DNA from: DASVHS01 sp035468985
GTDB lineage: Bacteria; Acidobacteriota; Thermoanaerobaculia; Gp7-AA8
DNA length: 64,000 nucleotides
NCBI GenBank assembly: GCA_035468985.1
Contig: DATISF010000009.1
Coordinates: 1 to 64,000, forward strand
Direction: 5' to 3'
The notes beneath the pieces are model-generated. The model was given only the letters and a program-made list of their open reading frames with translations. It did not search any database and had not been told where the DNA came from. The first letter of the stretch is position 1. Every line of letters begins with the position of its first letter. The position numbers and the translations under genes were made by a program. This document shows positions 55,231 through 64,000 of this stretch, in pieces.

Positions 55231-57623
55231 GGAAACGCCTCGCCATACCGATTGCCGCAACGACCGTGCTCGTGGCGACGATCGCGATTCTTTTCGCGGT
55301 GCTCGCGCATCAGCGTGTACTCCGCCGTCGCGTGTTCCGCGTTGCTCCGGCGGAACAGCGCGCGAAGGCACCGGCCGGGATTCCGCCCCTCGCGCAATGG
55401 ACGGAGACATTCCAGCGCCTCGCGCCCGCCGATCTCGAACAACTGCTGAATGCGATTCAGAAGCAGAGGCCCGATCTCTACGGGCGATACGCGCTCGGAT
55501 ATCTCGAGGCCCGGCTGCTCCTCGAACGAAATGAACCTGGTCTGGCTGCGCGCAAACTCGCCCCATATCTCGATCCAGCCAGCGGATTCCGCGATCTCGC
55601 GCTCTATCACCAGACCGAGATCGACGATGCGAACGGCGATCACGCCGCGGCCAGCCGCGCACGGCAGGAACTGATCGCGAACTATCCCGACGCGCACTAC
55701 CGCGGCGAAGCGATCGACGACGAGGCCGATTACCTGCTGTCGAACCACCCGGAGGCGCTCGCCGCGTTCGTGCAGAACGTCACCCCATCGCTGGACACAT
55801 CGCGCCGCCGCGAGCTGACTGCGCGCGGGATCGAATCGGAGCTTCGCGCCGGAAACGCGGCCGCCGCGTTCACCTCCGGCATGGCCCTGCTCAAGGCGGG
55901 GACGACGGATGATGCCGCCGATCGCGTCAGCCGCCTCCTGGACCGGCCCGATCTCGTCACCCGCATGACCGCCGAGGAGAAGGCGATGCTCGGCGACGTA
56001 ATGCAGAATCACCGTCACTTCGACCGCGCGGTTGCCCTGCTGGCCGCGGCACTGCCCGGACTCCCGGCCAGACGCGACGACCTGCAGTTCCAGATCGGGC
56101 GCAGCTGGTTCGGCAACGAGAGGTATGAGGAGGCGCAGCAGGCGTACTTGCGGGGAGCCGCGGTCACAAAGGATCCGAAAGCGAAGGCGACATTCCTGTT
56201 TCACGCCTCGCGCGCGGCACAACTCCGTGGGGACGACGCCGGCGCCGAGCGGCTGATGACCGCGGCGATCGCGGTTCCCGGACGATTCCCCGCCACGACG
56301 GCGGCGCTCACGCAACGCATTCGCACGCGCGTGAAGCAGAAGCGCTTCGCCGACGCTGCAGTCGATCTGCAGCTGATTCGCAAACTCGCGCCGAACGATC
56401 ACGCCGTGGTCGAAGGCTCACTGGCCTACGCGACGGGAATGCTCGCCGCCGGCAACAACGGGACCGCGCTGTCGGTGCTCAATTCCGTCCCGCCCAAGCT
56501 CCTCGACAAGTACGACGTGTCGGAGTTCGGTTACTGGCGGGCACGGGCTCTCGAAGCGCGCGATCCTCACGCCGCTTTCACCGAATACCTCGGCGTCCTC
56601 CGCGCCACCGTTCCGACGCATTTTGCGTACTTCGCGCGCGAGCGGCTGGAGAGTCCGGCCATGCAGAGCCGCGTCGCGCAGGAACTGACCGTCCGCGAGG
56701 CGCAGGTGAACAACCTCACTGCGTCGAAGCAGTTCCAGGCGGCGAAGCAGATCGAAACCGACCGCATTCTTCTCTCGTCGAGAGATCGCGCCGCTGAGCT
56801 CCAGCGGCTCGCCGAGATCTACCGCCAGCTTCCCGCGTACCGGAACATCCTCGAGCTCCGGCCCGAGCCGCTTCCGCAGCTGCCCGATGTGAATCCGTCC
56901 GATCGACCTTCGCTGCTCATTGCCCTCGGCCTGTACGACGAAGTGTCGGAACAGATCCGCAGCCGCTATCCCCTGCGCTCGCCGCGGTCGGCACTGACGC
57001 AATCGATCGCTCTCAATCGCGGAAACGCATCGCGCGAATCAATTGATGCGGTCGAGGTGCTGATGAAATCCGTCCCCGACGACTACCTGCCCGGCCTGCT
57101 GCCCCTGGCCGTCCGCGAATTGCTCTACCCGCGTTACTTCTACCCGTTCGTCGTCGAAGACTCGAAGAAATACGGTTCCGATCCGACGCTCGTGCTCTCG
57201 ATCATGCGCGAGGAATCGCGTTTCAACCCCCGGGCCAAATCGGAGGCTGCTGCAAGAGGACTGCTGCAGTTCATCATCACGACTGCGCGCGAGATCGGCC
57301 GCGACGTCGGCCTCGTCGACGTCGATCCGGATGACCTCTACGATCCGCGCGTCGTCATCCGCCTGGGCGCGAAGTACATCAGCGAATTGTCGAAGCGGTT
57401 TGGCGACGACCGCTACATGACTGCGGCCGCGTACAACGCCGGGCCGAATCAGGTCGCACTCTGGTCAAGGCTGGCACCCGCACAGGGCGATGACTGGTTT
57501 CTCTCGTCGATCAACTTCGAGGAGACGAAGGATTACGTGCGCAAGGTGATGAACAGTTATCGCCGGTATCGCGAGATCTACGGGAATGCGGGACCGCAGG
57601 GTGGCTTGAGGGCGGAACCGTAG
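55227..57623 (+). CDS. Soluble lytic murein transglycosylase (Slt70-like)
   Basis: 798 residues from a TTG that overlaps the upstream stop (TTGA). An N-terminal signal/anchor helix (about 5-25) is followed by a long superhelical region of TPR-like helices (about 60-620) and a C-terminal SLT domain (about 640-790). Catalytic Glu is in MREESRFNP; AARGLLQF and AAYNAGPNQV complete the motif set. It cleaves peptidoglycan to 1,6-anhydro products in the periplasm. It converges on bshA with four bases between stops. Confidence 0.92.
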   Translation: MRKRLAIPIAATTVLVATIAILFAVLAHQRVLRRRVFRVAPAEQRAKAPAGIPPLAQWTETFQRLAPADLEQLLNAIQKQRPDLYGRYALGYLEARLLLERNEPGLAARKLAPYLDPASGFRDLALYHQTEIDDANGDHAAASRARQELIANYPDAHYRGEAIDDEADYLLSNHPEALAAFVQNVTPSLDTSRRRELTARGIESELRAGNAAAAFTSGMALLKAGTTDDAADRVSRLLDRPDLVTRMTAEEKAMLGDVMQNHRHFDRAVALLAAALPGLPARRDDLQFQIGRSWFGNERYEEAQQAYLRGAAVTKDPKAKATFLFHASRAAQLRGDDAGAERLMTAAIAVPGRFPATTAALTQRIRTRVKQKRFADAAVDLQLIRKLAPNDHAVVEGSLAYATGMLAAGNNGTALSVLNSVPPKLLDKYDVSEFGYWRARALEARDPHAAFTEYLGVLRATVPTHFAYFARERLESPAMQSRVAQELTVREAQVNNLTASKQFQAAKQIETDRILLSSRDRAAELQRLAEIYRQLPAYRNILELRPEPLPQLPDVNPSDRPSLLIALGLYDEVSEQIRSRYPLRSPRSALTQSIALNRGNASRESIDAVEVLMKSVPDDYLPGLLPLAVRELLYPRYFYPFVVEDSKKYGSDPTLVLSIMREESRFNPRAKSEAAARGLLQFIITTAREIGRDVGLVDVDPDDLYDPRVVIRLGAKYISELSKRFGDDRYMTAAAYNAGPNQVALWSRLAPAQGDDWFLSSINFEETKDYVRKVMNSYRRYREIYGNAGPQGGLRAEP

Positions 57624-57627
57624 AGCC

Positions 57628-58767
57628 TCACACTCCCACCCTTTCCCCTGCAATGATCCGCTCGTAAAACTCGCGATAGCGCGGAACGACTTTCTTCACA
57701 TCGAACCGTCCCACGGCCGCGGCACGGCCGGCCGCGCCCATCCGCCTCGCGAAATCGTCATCGGAGAGAATCTCGATCGCGCGCTCCGCCATCTCGTCGA
57801 CGGCACCGACCGGCAGGAGATATCCGGTCACGCCGTCGTCGATGACCTCCGGCATTCCGCCCGCTTTCGTCGCGATCACCGGCACTTCCGACGCCATCGC
57901 TTCGAGCGCGGCCATTCCGAACGACTCCGCCTCGGACGGCAGCAGAAAAAGATCGCTCCCGCCGAGGACTTCTTCGAGGTTCGGAACGTTGCCGAGGAAG
58001 AAGACTTTGTCGCGCAGATCGTGGTCGCGACAGTAGGACTCGGCCCGGGAGCGCTCGGGGCCGTCGCCGATCATGATCAGCCGGCTGTCGACGACGCGCG
58101 ACACTTTCTCGAAGACGCCGATCACGTCCATCACCCGCTTCACCGGGCGGAAGTTCGACACGTGGCAGAGCAGCTTGTCCGTCGAAGCGCCGAACATGTG
58201 GCAGAACGCGCTGCGATGGTGCTGGAACCGATCCGGATCGACGAAGTTGGGGATCACTTCGATGTGCTTCTTCGTCCCGAAGTTCCGTGCCGTCTCGTTC
58301 TTCAGCCATTGCGACACGGCGGTGACGCCGTCGGAGACCTCGATCCCGAATTTCGTGATCGGCAGGTAGCTCTCGTCGCGGCCGACCAGAGTGATGTCCG
58401 TTCCGTGCAGCGTGGTGATGACCTTCAGATCCTTCGATCCGAGGATTTGCGTGGCCAGGTGGGCGCTGATGGCATGCGGGATGGCGTAATGCACGTGCAG
58501 CACATCGAGCTTCTCGTACGCGGCAACCTCGGCCATCTTCGTGGCCAGCGCGAGCGTGTAGGGCGGATAGGGATCGAACAGCGGATACGACGTGACCGTC
58601 ACTTCGTGGAAGTGCACGCGCTCGTGCAGAAGGATGTTGAGCCGCGACGGCAGCGCGTAGCTGATGAAATGAACGTCGTCGCCGCGTTGCGCGAGCGCAA
58701 TCCCCAGCTCCGTGGCAACGACGCCGGAACCGCCGAACGTGGGGTAACAGGTGATGCCGATTCGCAT
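57628..58767 (-). CDS. bshA: Bacillithiol synthesis glycosyltransferase BshA
   Basis: 379 residues, GT4 fold. ITCYPTFGGSGVVATELG, HVHYAIPHA, LHGTDITLVG and SEAESFGMAALEAMASEVPVIATKAGG are characteristic of BshA. It joins GlcNAc from UDP-GlcNAc to L-malate, the first step of bacillithiol synthesis. Last gene of the mglA-bshC-bshB1-bshA run. Confidence 0.93.
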   Translation of the reverse strand: MRIGITCYPTFGGSGVVATELGIALAQRGDDVHFISYALPSRLNILLHERVHFHEVTVTSYPLFDPYPPYTLALATKMAEVAAYEKLDVLHVHYAIPHAISAHLATQILGSKDLKVITTLHGTDITLVGRDESYLPITKFGIEVSDGVTAVSQWLKNETARNFGTKKHIEVIPNFVDPDRFQHHRSAFCHMFGASTDKLLCHVSNFRPVKRVMDVIGVFEKVSRVVDSRLIMIGDGPERSRAESYCRDHDLRDKVFFLGNVPNLEEVLGGSDLFLLPSEAESFGMAALEAMASEVPVIATKAGGMPEVIDDGVTGYLLPVGAVDEMAERAIEILSDDDFARRMGAAGRAAAVGRFDVKKVVPRYREFYERIIAGERVGV

Positions 58768-58776
58768 GTTGAACGC

Positions 58777-59499
58777 CTACGGTTCGCGTCCCGAGTATGC
58801 CGCGACGATGTCATCGACGCGCGGCGGGAGTTTCGTCACGAATGCCTCGCCGTATGAAACGCCGATCATGGCGCCGAAATGCTTGCCGCGTGCCTCGATC
58901 ATCTCGATGAATTTCTTGTCCGACAGTTTCGTCGACGGTTCCTTCGACTTGGGGTTGTAGAACTGCGATTTGAATGCCCCAATCGCACGCATCTTCGTTT
59001 TCCACGCCTCCGTGCAATCGACCACGAACGACGGCGGAAGCATGTAATTCTGCAGGTAGTAGATGACGGCCTGCGGGCGGTGTGCTGCGAACTTCGTGTG
59101 AATCTGCCGCAGGCCGGCGTAGAACGAGGCGTCGGTGACGATCTGGCCGGCGCGCACGTGGTCGGGATGCCGCTCGTCCGGCCAGGGCGCGAACACGACT
59201 TTCGGCCGCGTGCGGCGGATGACCTCGATCAGCTGCATCTCCTCTTCGCGTCCGGTGCGCAGGGCGCCGTCGCCGAAATCGAGCTGCAGCCGGAAGTCGA
59301 CGCCGAGGATCTTCGCCGCGGCGCGGGCTTCGCGCTCGCGGGTACGCGCATCGCCGCGCGTCCCCATCTCGCCGTGCGTCAGCTCCGTCATGCCGACGCG
59401 CGCGCCGGCGGCGATCATCTTGGCGATCGTCGCTCCCGCCGACAGCTCGAGATCGTCGGGATGCGCGCCAAAGAAGAGAAGGTCGACTGTGTCGGTCAT
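58777..59499 (-). CDS. bshB1: Bacillithiol deacetylase BshB1
   Basis: 240 residues of the LmbE/PIG-L zinc deacetylase family: GAHPDDLELSAGATIA and PWPDERHPDHVRAG carry the metal ligands. KSQFYNP and the SYGEAF end are typical of BshB1. It deacetylates GlcNAc-malate to GlcN-malate. Overlaps bshC by four bases. Confidence 0.93.
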   Translation of the reverse strand: MTDTVDLLFFGAHPDDLELSAGATIAKMIAAGARVGMTELTHGEMGTRGDARTREREARAAAKILGVDFRLQLDFGDGALRTGREEEMQLIEVIRRTRPKVVFAPWPDERHPDHVRAGQIVTDASFYAGLRQIHTKFAAHRPQAVIYYLQNYMLPPSFVVDCTEAWKTKMRAIGAFKSQFYNPKSKEPSTKLSDKKFIEMIEARGKHFGAMIGVSYGEAFVTKLPPRVDDIVAAYSGREP

Positions 59500-61040
59500 A
59501 GTCCGATGATGCCGAACGCCGCGGCGTCGGGCTCGATCTCCTCGATCATGTGTTCGACGAGATCGCGGCCGTACTGGAGCCAGTACGGGAACCAGGCCAC
59601 GACGCGATCCTGAACGTGCCCATCGGGATAGAGCGTCGCCAGAAGCTCCTTCGCCGCAGCGTATCGTTCTTTTTCCTTGCGCACCAGCCCGCGGATCGCG
59701 CGCTCCGTCAGCTTCCCGAAGTGATATTCGATGTGGCCGATGGAGCGGTTGATGGCCCGCGCCAGCGCATGCTCGGCGGGAAGGGCGATCTCGCCGATCG
59801 TCTCGATGTGTTTGATGAGCTGGCGCTTCGCGGCATCCGCTTCGTGCCGGATCTTCGCCACGCCTTCCGGTTCACGTTCCGCGAGCAGTTCATCGGGCGT
59901 CGTGAAGAGCTCTTCCGGCTTGATCCCGTACCGTTCGATGAACCGTAGGATCCTCTTCGGCGCAACCAGCGCATGGCCGCGCAGCGCGACGCGTGGCGTG
60001 GTCACACCGAGCATCTCGTGCAGCGGCGTGATCTGCGCGTAATACGACACTTCGGCCGGACCGCCGACAAAGATGTCGGGCTGCAGAACGAGATCCTGCA
60101 GCAGCGGCCGCGTGAGTGCGGAGGTGGAGATGCGCTCGGGCGCGTCGATGTTTCGCGGTTTGTCGATGAGATGGCGCTCGAAATGATCATCGAGCTCGAA
60201 GAGGAGCGAGTACGACTCCCCTTCCCGCGGCACGACCTGCGGCGGATAGCCGCTGGCGACCAGCTCCGCCGAACGCGCGCCGATCGTTTTCTCGATGTCG
60301 TTCCAGCGCTTGAAGATCGATTCGAACAGTCCGGCCCCCGCCCGACGCAGCTCGGGAAGCAGCGAGTCGACGAGCACGACCTCGCCGTCGAAGATGCTTG
60401 CGACCAGCTCGGCGAAGGAATCGCCGAACGTGATCCCCTCGCGCAGCCAGGGCGGCCGTTCCAGTTCGTACAACGCCAGGAGCTCGGTGACGAGCGGCCC
60501 TGGGATCGGCAGTCCGCCGACGGCGACCTTCGATTCGACACTGCGCGAAGCGCGAACGCACAACAGGTCGAGCTGACGGCTCACGTCGCGCGAGACCGTG
60601 CGAACCGGCACGTTGAGCTGCGCGACCTCGTCGAAGTCGTGATCTTCGGTGGCCAGCCAGAACATCACCGTGACCGGCGTTCCGGCGCGCTCGAGATCGC
60701 GCTTCATCTTCAGAACGGTGGCGATCTTCGCCAGCGTGTACAGCGGTCCGCCGGCGAATCCGGTCTGCTGGCCGGCGACGATGGTGACGGACTCGCCGCT
60801 CGCCCATTTCTCCAGCTGCGGTTTGACGAAGAGTCCCCACCGGCGATTCGAGGCGATCAACGCCGACGCGACCGTGGAGCGGTGGCCGCCCGCGGCCGCC
60901 GACGACGCGCCAGGACGCGCGTCGCTCCAGACGGATCGCGGAAGAAACTTCGTCGCCCGCGCGTCGCCGCGCAGCCAGTCGAGCACAAATCGGCTCATGC
61001 CCGGATAGTGCTCGAGCGGAACTCGCATCAAAGGCATCAA
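59496..61040 (-). CDS. bshC: Putative cysteine ligase BshC
   Basis: 514 residues; length and the VTIVAGQQTGFAGGPLYTLAKIATVLKMKRDLE block fit BshC, as do FWLATEDHDFDEVAQLNVP and the long C-terminal helical arms. It is thought to add cysteine to GlcN-malate, completing bacillithiol. It overlaps both neighbours by four bases, so the set is translationally coupled. Confidence 0.93.
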   Translation of the reverse strand: MMPLMRVPLEHYPGMSRFVLDWLRGDARATKFLPRSVWSDARPGASSAAAGGHRSTVASALIASNRRWGLFVKPQLEKWASGESVTIVAGQQTGFAGGPLYTLAKIATVLKMKRDLERAGTPVTVMFWLATEDHDFDEVAQLNVPVRTVSRDVSRQLDLLCVRASRSVESKVAVGGLPIPGPLVTELLALYELERPPWLREGITFGDSFAELVASIFDGEVVLVDSLLPELRRAGAGLFESIFKRWNDIEKTIGARSAELVASGYPPQVVPREGESYSLLFELDDHFERHLIDKPRNIDAPERISTSALTRPLLQDLVLQPDIFVGGPAEVSYYAQITPLHEMLGVTTPRVALRGHALVAPKRILRFIERYGIKPEELFTTPDELLAEREPEGVAKIRHEADAAKRQLIKHIETIGEIALPAEHALARAINRSIGHIEYHFGKLTERAIRGLVRKEKERYAAAKELLATLYPDGHVQDRVVAWFPYWLQYGRDLVEHMIEEIEPDAAAFGIIGL

Positions 61041-62011
61041 CGACGCGAGAGTTTCTCGGCGAGACGTCTCTCGTGCTGGCGCGCGCGCTCGAGCGTTGCT
61101 TCCAGAGACTGCACGACTTCACGGGCGCTGGCCAGCATCGACTCGAGATCGGCGCGGCCGTTGCCGCTCTGCGCCGCCGGAATCGGCGCCACACTTCCGA
61201 ACGGATCCTCTTCCTCTTCCATGACCGGGGCGATGAACACCGGAACGGGCGGCGGAACGGGTCGCGTACCGGTCTGCGTCTTGGCCGCCGCGGCCGGCAT
61301 TTCCGTGCGCGTGCCGCCCTCGGTCCGCATCGACAGTTTCGGCGTTCCTGCCGAGGCTCCCGTGACGCCCGATTTCGCCGTCATGTCGGGCGCGGCCAGA
61401 GGCGGTCCCTCGGGAAGCGTGACGTCGACGTTGTTCTTCATGTTGTCGAGAATCCGAGCCACCGCGGCGCGCAGCGTGGCGGTCACTCCCATTCCGTTGA
61501 TCGCCGATGCCTCGACGATCGGCGCATTTCCCGGTTCGAGATAAAGGGTCATGTCGTCGACGCTGTCGACATTCGGCAGGTCGCGTTTGTTGTACTGAAA
61601 CACCAGGGCGATCTTCGCCGGATCGAGCCGGTTCAGACGCAGGTTGGTTTTCAGATTCTCCAGGCTGTCGAGGTTGGAGTCGCGCATCGTGTTTTGCGAG
61701 TCTGCGACGAACACGACACCGTCCGCGCCGCGAAGGACGAGCTTGCGCGTCGCGTCGTAGAAGACCTGCCCCGGGACGGTGTAGAGCTGCACGCGTACCT
61801 TCTGTCCTCCGATCGTGCCGAGCTCCATCGGCATGAAGTCGAAGAACAGCGTCCGGTCCGTCTCGGTCGACATCGAGATCATCTTTCCCTTGTTCTCGAG
61901 CTTCGGATTTCCATAGATCTTCTCGAGATTGGTCGTCTTCCCGCACAGACCGGGACCGTAGTAGACGAGCTTGACGGTGACCTCGTTGATGGCTTTGTTG
62001 ATCAGGACCAT
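61037..62011 (-). CDS. MglA-like small GTPase with C-terminal coiled-coil extension
   Basis: 324 residues from the ATG at 62011 with a perfect GGGAGG. The GTPase domain (about 1-190) has the P-loop GPGLCGKTTN, TVPGQ (MglA-type switch) and NKRDL. Standard MglA ends near 195-200. Here a Pro/Thr-rich linker with MEEEEDPFG leads to a coiled coil (about 280-324, LESMLASAREVVQSLEATLERARQ). MglA GTPases set cell polarity. Overlap with bshC makes it the first gene of the bacillithiol operon. Confidence 0.88.
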   Translation of the reverse strand: MVLINKAINEVTVKLVYYGPGLCGKTTNLEKIYGNPKLENKGKMISMSTETDRTLFFDFMPMELGTIGGQKVRVQLYTVPGQVFYDATRKLVLRGADGVVFVADSQNTMRDSNLDSLENLKTNLRLNRLDPAKIALVFQYNKRDLPNVDSVDDMTLYLEPGNAPIVEASAINGMGVTATLRAAVARILDNMKNNVDVTLPEGPPLAAPDMTAKSGVTGASAGTPKLSMRTEGGTRTEMPAAAAKTQTGTRPVPPPVPVFIAPVMEEEEDPFGSVAPIPAAQSGNGRADLESMLASAREVVQSLEATLERARQHERRLAEKLSRR

Positions 62012-62069
62012 GGAACCTCCCCGGAGTGGTCGCAAAAGCTTAACAGCATGACGTGATAACCTTGTACTG

Positions 62070-62744
62070 GTGTCGCGAAAAGAGCTCCTGGAGCGCGTCT
62101 GCTCCGAGCAAATCATCGGCGTCGTCAGGGAAGACAGCGCCTCGGCCGCGCGGTCGGTCGCCGAAGCTTACGCGCGCAACGGCATCGCCATCGTCGAGAT
62201 CACTCTGACCACGCCCGACGCCTTCGACCTGATCAGCTACGTGGTACAGAAATTCGGCGCGAATGACATCGTCGTCGCCGCAGGAACCGTCCGCAGCTCG
62301 AACGACGCGGCCCTGGCGCGGCGCGCGGGCGCCCGCGTCATCGTCTCGCCGCACACCGATGTGCAGGTGATCGAGTACGCCGTGGAGAATGACCTCCTCT
62401 CGATCGCCGGCGCGGCCACGCCCACCGAGATCATCCGGGCGTGGGAGGCGGGCAGCGACATCGTCAAGGTCTATCCGGCCCAGTACCTTGGCGGACCCGA
62501 TTACATCCGAACGATCCGCGGGCCGATCCGCGACGTGCCGATGCTCGCCGGTGGCCCCGTGCCGCTCGACATGATCGATTCCTATCTCGACTCCGGCTGC
62601 CTGGCCGTCAACCTCGGCCCGTCGCTCGCCGTTCCCGATCTCGTCCGCTCGCAACAGTGGGAAGAGATCGGACGCCGCGTCGTGCTGGCCACGTCGATCG
62701 TCCAGTCGCGGAAGGATGTCCAGACCGACAGCTACGTCCACTGA
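62070..62744 (+). CDS. eda: 2-keto-3-deoxy-6-phosphogluconate (KDPG/KHG) aldolase
   Basis: 224 residues. Schiff-base lysine K133 in VKVYPA and E43 in VEITLTTP match the class I KDPG aldolase family; AAGTVRSSNDA and AGGPVPLDM line the phosphate site. It splits KDPG into pyruvate and glyceraldehyde-3-phosphate. The start is GTG at 62070. No Entner-Doudoroff partner gene is adjacent. Confidence 0.87.
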   Translation: MSRKELLERVCSEQIIGVVREDSASAARSVAEAYARNGIAIVEITLTTPDAFDLISYVVQKFGANDIVVAAGTVRSSNDAALARRAGARVIVSPHTDVQVIEYAVENDLLSIAGAATPTEIIRAWEAGSDIVKVYPAQYLGGPDYIRTIRGPIRDVPMLAGGPVPLDMIDSYLDSGCLAVNLGPSLAVPDLVRSQQWEEIGRRVVLATSIVQSRKDVQTDSYVH

Positions 62745-62747
62745 CCG

Positions 62748-63224
62748 ATGCCGACCGCTTTACTCCTCCTCGCTCTCGTCAGCTCCTTCCCCTCGAACTC
62801 CAAAACGTCGTGGATGACGCCTCAGGCGTTCCGCCTGATCATCGGCATGCCGCGCGCGGATGCGGTGAAGGCGTTGCTCGATTCGGGATGGTCGGTCAAG
62901 CCGGGACGCAACAACGATGAGGTCGTGATCGACTACGCCGACGACAAGTCGCTCACGCTGGAGTTCCACGGCGAGCGGCTGCGGTCCATCCGATTCGAGC
63001 TGTTCGCCATCCTGCCCGAGATCCGCAACGCGTTCACCGAGCAGAAAGAGTTTCTGCGGAAAGAGCACGGCGCACCCAAGAGCACGGTCAAGTCGAGTTC
63101 CATCGTCCTCTACGACGACCGGCTGCCGAACATCATGGTCGTGCTCTCAGCGGACCCGAAGTCGGATTACGGGAAGAAGGGCGTCGGGTATCTCGCGGTG
63201 CGGTACTACGATCCCGTGAAGTGA
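62748..63224 (+). CDS. Small secreted protein of unknown function
   Basis: 158 residues, three bases after the aldolase stop. Short hydrophobic signal (about 3-13), then an alpha/beta domain with WMTPQAFRLIIGMPRADAVKALLDSGWSVKP and a strand-rich centre. The pattern resembles SmpA/BamE-like small periplasmic domains (GMxxAxVxxxL), but that is weak. The TGA stop opens a family-2 repeat. Confidence 0.62.
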   Translation: MPTALLLLALVSSFPSNSKTSWMTPQAFRLIIGMPRADAVKALLDSGWSVKPGRNNDEVVIDYADDKSLTLEFHGERLRSIRFELFAILPEIRNAFTEQKEFLRKEHGAPKSTVKSSSIVLYDDRLPNIMVVLSADPKSDYGKKGVGYLAVRYYDPVK

Positions 63225-63248
63225 TGGAGCCCCGGCTTCAGCCGGGCC
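63222..63248. repeat. Palindromic repeat, family 2, at small secreted protein gene end
   Basis: TGATGGAGCCCCGGCTTCAG followed by CCGGGCC, the cleanest copy in the window. Its TGA is the stop of the gene before it, and the convergent gene ends two bases after it. Confidence 0.68.
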
Positions 63249-63249
63249 A

Positions 63250-64000
63250 TTACTGCGCGCCTGCGCCAGCCACGGCGGCCGGCGTTTCCTCACGCTTCAC
63301 GTACCGCTGCGTCTTTCCGTCGTAGACGAACACGCCTTCGCCGACGGTGCCGACATAGAAGCGGTCGCTGAACGGATCGGGCGCGATGGTCGTCACTTCC
63401 GTGTTCTGCGAAGGAAGGACGAGCTGCAGCCAGTCTGATTCGTCAGGCGTTCCGACGAGAATCTCGCGCTGCTGACGCGAGGTCAGGAAGAGCAGATGGT
63501 CAGAGCTGCGCGTCGAGCCATACACGGCCGCGTACTGCGCGTCGGGCGCGTCGGACGGAATCCATTCGCCCTCGTCATCGACGCGGCCTGCCTTCACGCC
63601 CTGCGCGCCGGCGACGAAGATGAACTGCACGCCGTTGACTGTGCGTACGGCGATCGTGCGGCCGGTCACCGGAACGTTCGTCACGGTCGACCATCGCGAT
63701 CCGTCGAAGACGGTGATGCCGGTCGCGCTCAACGCGAAGAGCCCCTTCTTCGCACCGATGTTGCCGAGAGCGATGTCCACGGTGCGGCTGTCCGAGCCGG
63801 CCAGGCGATACCACTCTTTCCCGCCGTCACGCGTGGTGAAAACGCCTTCGGAGGTCGCGGCGAAGAACCGGCTGCGGTTGAAGCGCAGGACCTTGTTGAC
63901 GCGGATCGGAAAGCTCAGCGGGTCGGCCTGCGTCCATTCCGCGGCGTCATCGCTGAAGAAAAAACCCTTCTCCGTTCCGACGACGTATTTCGGCGCCCCA
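63250..64000 (-). CDS. C-terminal part of a BNR/WD40-like beta-propeller protein
   Basis: The frame is open to the right edge; a GTG at 63780 is internal, since in-frame codons continue through 63999 without a stop. About 249 residues are visible, with repeated blade units ending in G-x-G-V-F/Y-x-x-x-D-G (TEKGFFFSDD, TSEGVFTTRDGG, GEGVFVYDGKT) as in sortilin/BNR-type propellers. The true N-terminus and any signal peptide are outside the window. Confidence 0.8.
   Translation of the reverse strand, partial: GAPKYVVGTEKGFFFSDDAAEWTQADPLSFPIRVNKVLRFNRSRFFAATSEGVFTTRDGGKEWYRLAGSDSRTVDIALGNIGAKKGLFALSATGITVFDGSRWSTVTNVPVTGRTIAVRTVNGVQFIFVAGAQGVKAGRVDDEGEWIPSDAPDAQYAAVYGSTRSSDHLLFLTSRQQREILVGTPDESDWLQLVLPSQNTEVTTIAPDPFSDRFYVGTVGEGVFVYDGKTQRYVKREETPAAVAGAGAQ

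Overview
The window is GC-rich, gene-dense bacterial chromosome. Outer-membrane barrels, an O-antigen-ligase-like protein, lipoproteins and a bifunctional PBP indicate a diderm. Bacillithiol synthesis genes (bshA/bshB1/bshC), an MglA-type GTPase, an AhbA-AhbB-type siroheme decarboxylase fusion and a large Ser/Thr kinase/FHA island together suggest an Acidobacteriota-like organism. That placement is inference: no rRNA or tRNA gene was seen.

Layout. 1-3.4 kb: edge of a membrane protein, a lone integron-type integrase, and a homocysteine methyltransferase/MTHFR fusion behind a candidate SAM-II riboswitch whose expression platform looks like a transcription terminator. 3.4-6.9 kb: bifunctional PBP, Lys-rich histone-H1-like protein, ferritin-like protein. 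6.9-14.3 kb: six-gene minus-strand phospho-signalling operon (PP2C phosphatase, protease-FHA, FHA, kinase-FHA, kinase-PEGA, secreted TPR protein). 14.4-21.2 kb: exopolysaccharide operon (TPR/beta-barrel porin, GT2 synthase, GH26-type hydrolase) facing a GGDEF-EAL regulator. 21.3-26.3 kb: secreted repeat protein, FHA-GAF-adenylate cyclase, signal peptidase I, small proteins.

26.3-29.2 kb is an accessory island: IS1595-type transposase with a textbook promoter, a small passenger ORF, a HicB/HicA-like pair split by an attenuator-like hairpin, a strong minus-strand terminator and a run of four back-to-back hairpins in otherwise gene-poor DNA. 29.2-38.2 kb: siroheme decarboxylase, DUF309, isocitrate dehydrogenase, sugar kinase, cyclophilin lipoprotein, ECF sigma/anti-sigma with HEAT repeats and a DUF4097-like protein, O-antigen ligase, Trm112-like protein. 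38.2-41.4 kb: glycosyltransferase and a second GGDEF-EAL protein. 41.6-48.5 kb: probable aminophenol/aminomuconate (kynurenine-like) catabolic operon, including a dioxygenase-RidA fusion. 48.8-57.6 kb: deacetylase, luciferase-like monooxygenase, VanX-like dipeptidase, FadL/TodX-like porin, ProS, lytic transglycosylase. 57.6-64 kb: mglA-bshC-bshB1-bshA operon, KDPG aldolase, a small secreted protein and the edge of a beta-propeller protein.

The most pervasive unusual feature is a set of palindromic repeat families at gene 3' ends. They repeatedly contain the stop codon of the adjacent gene, so the repeats write the C-termini and probably terminate transcription. The best candidates for undescribed biology are the SAM-II aptamer with a built-in antiterminator, the kinase/FHA/protease operon, the GH26-linked exopolysaccharide operon and the repeat/stop-codon relationship.
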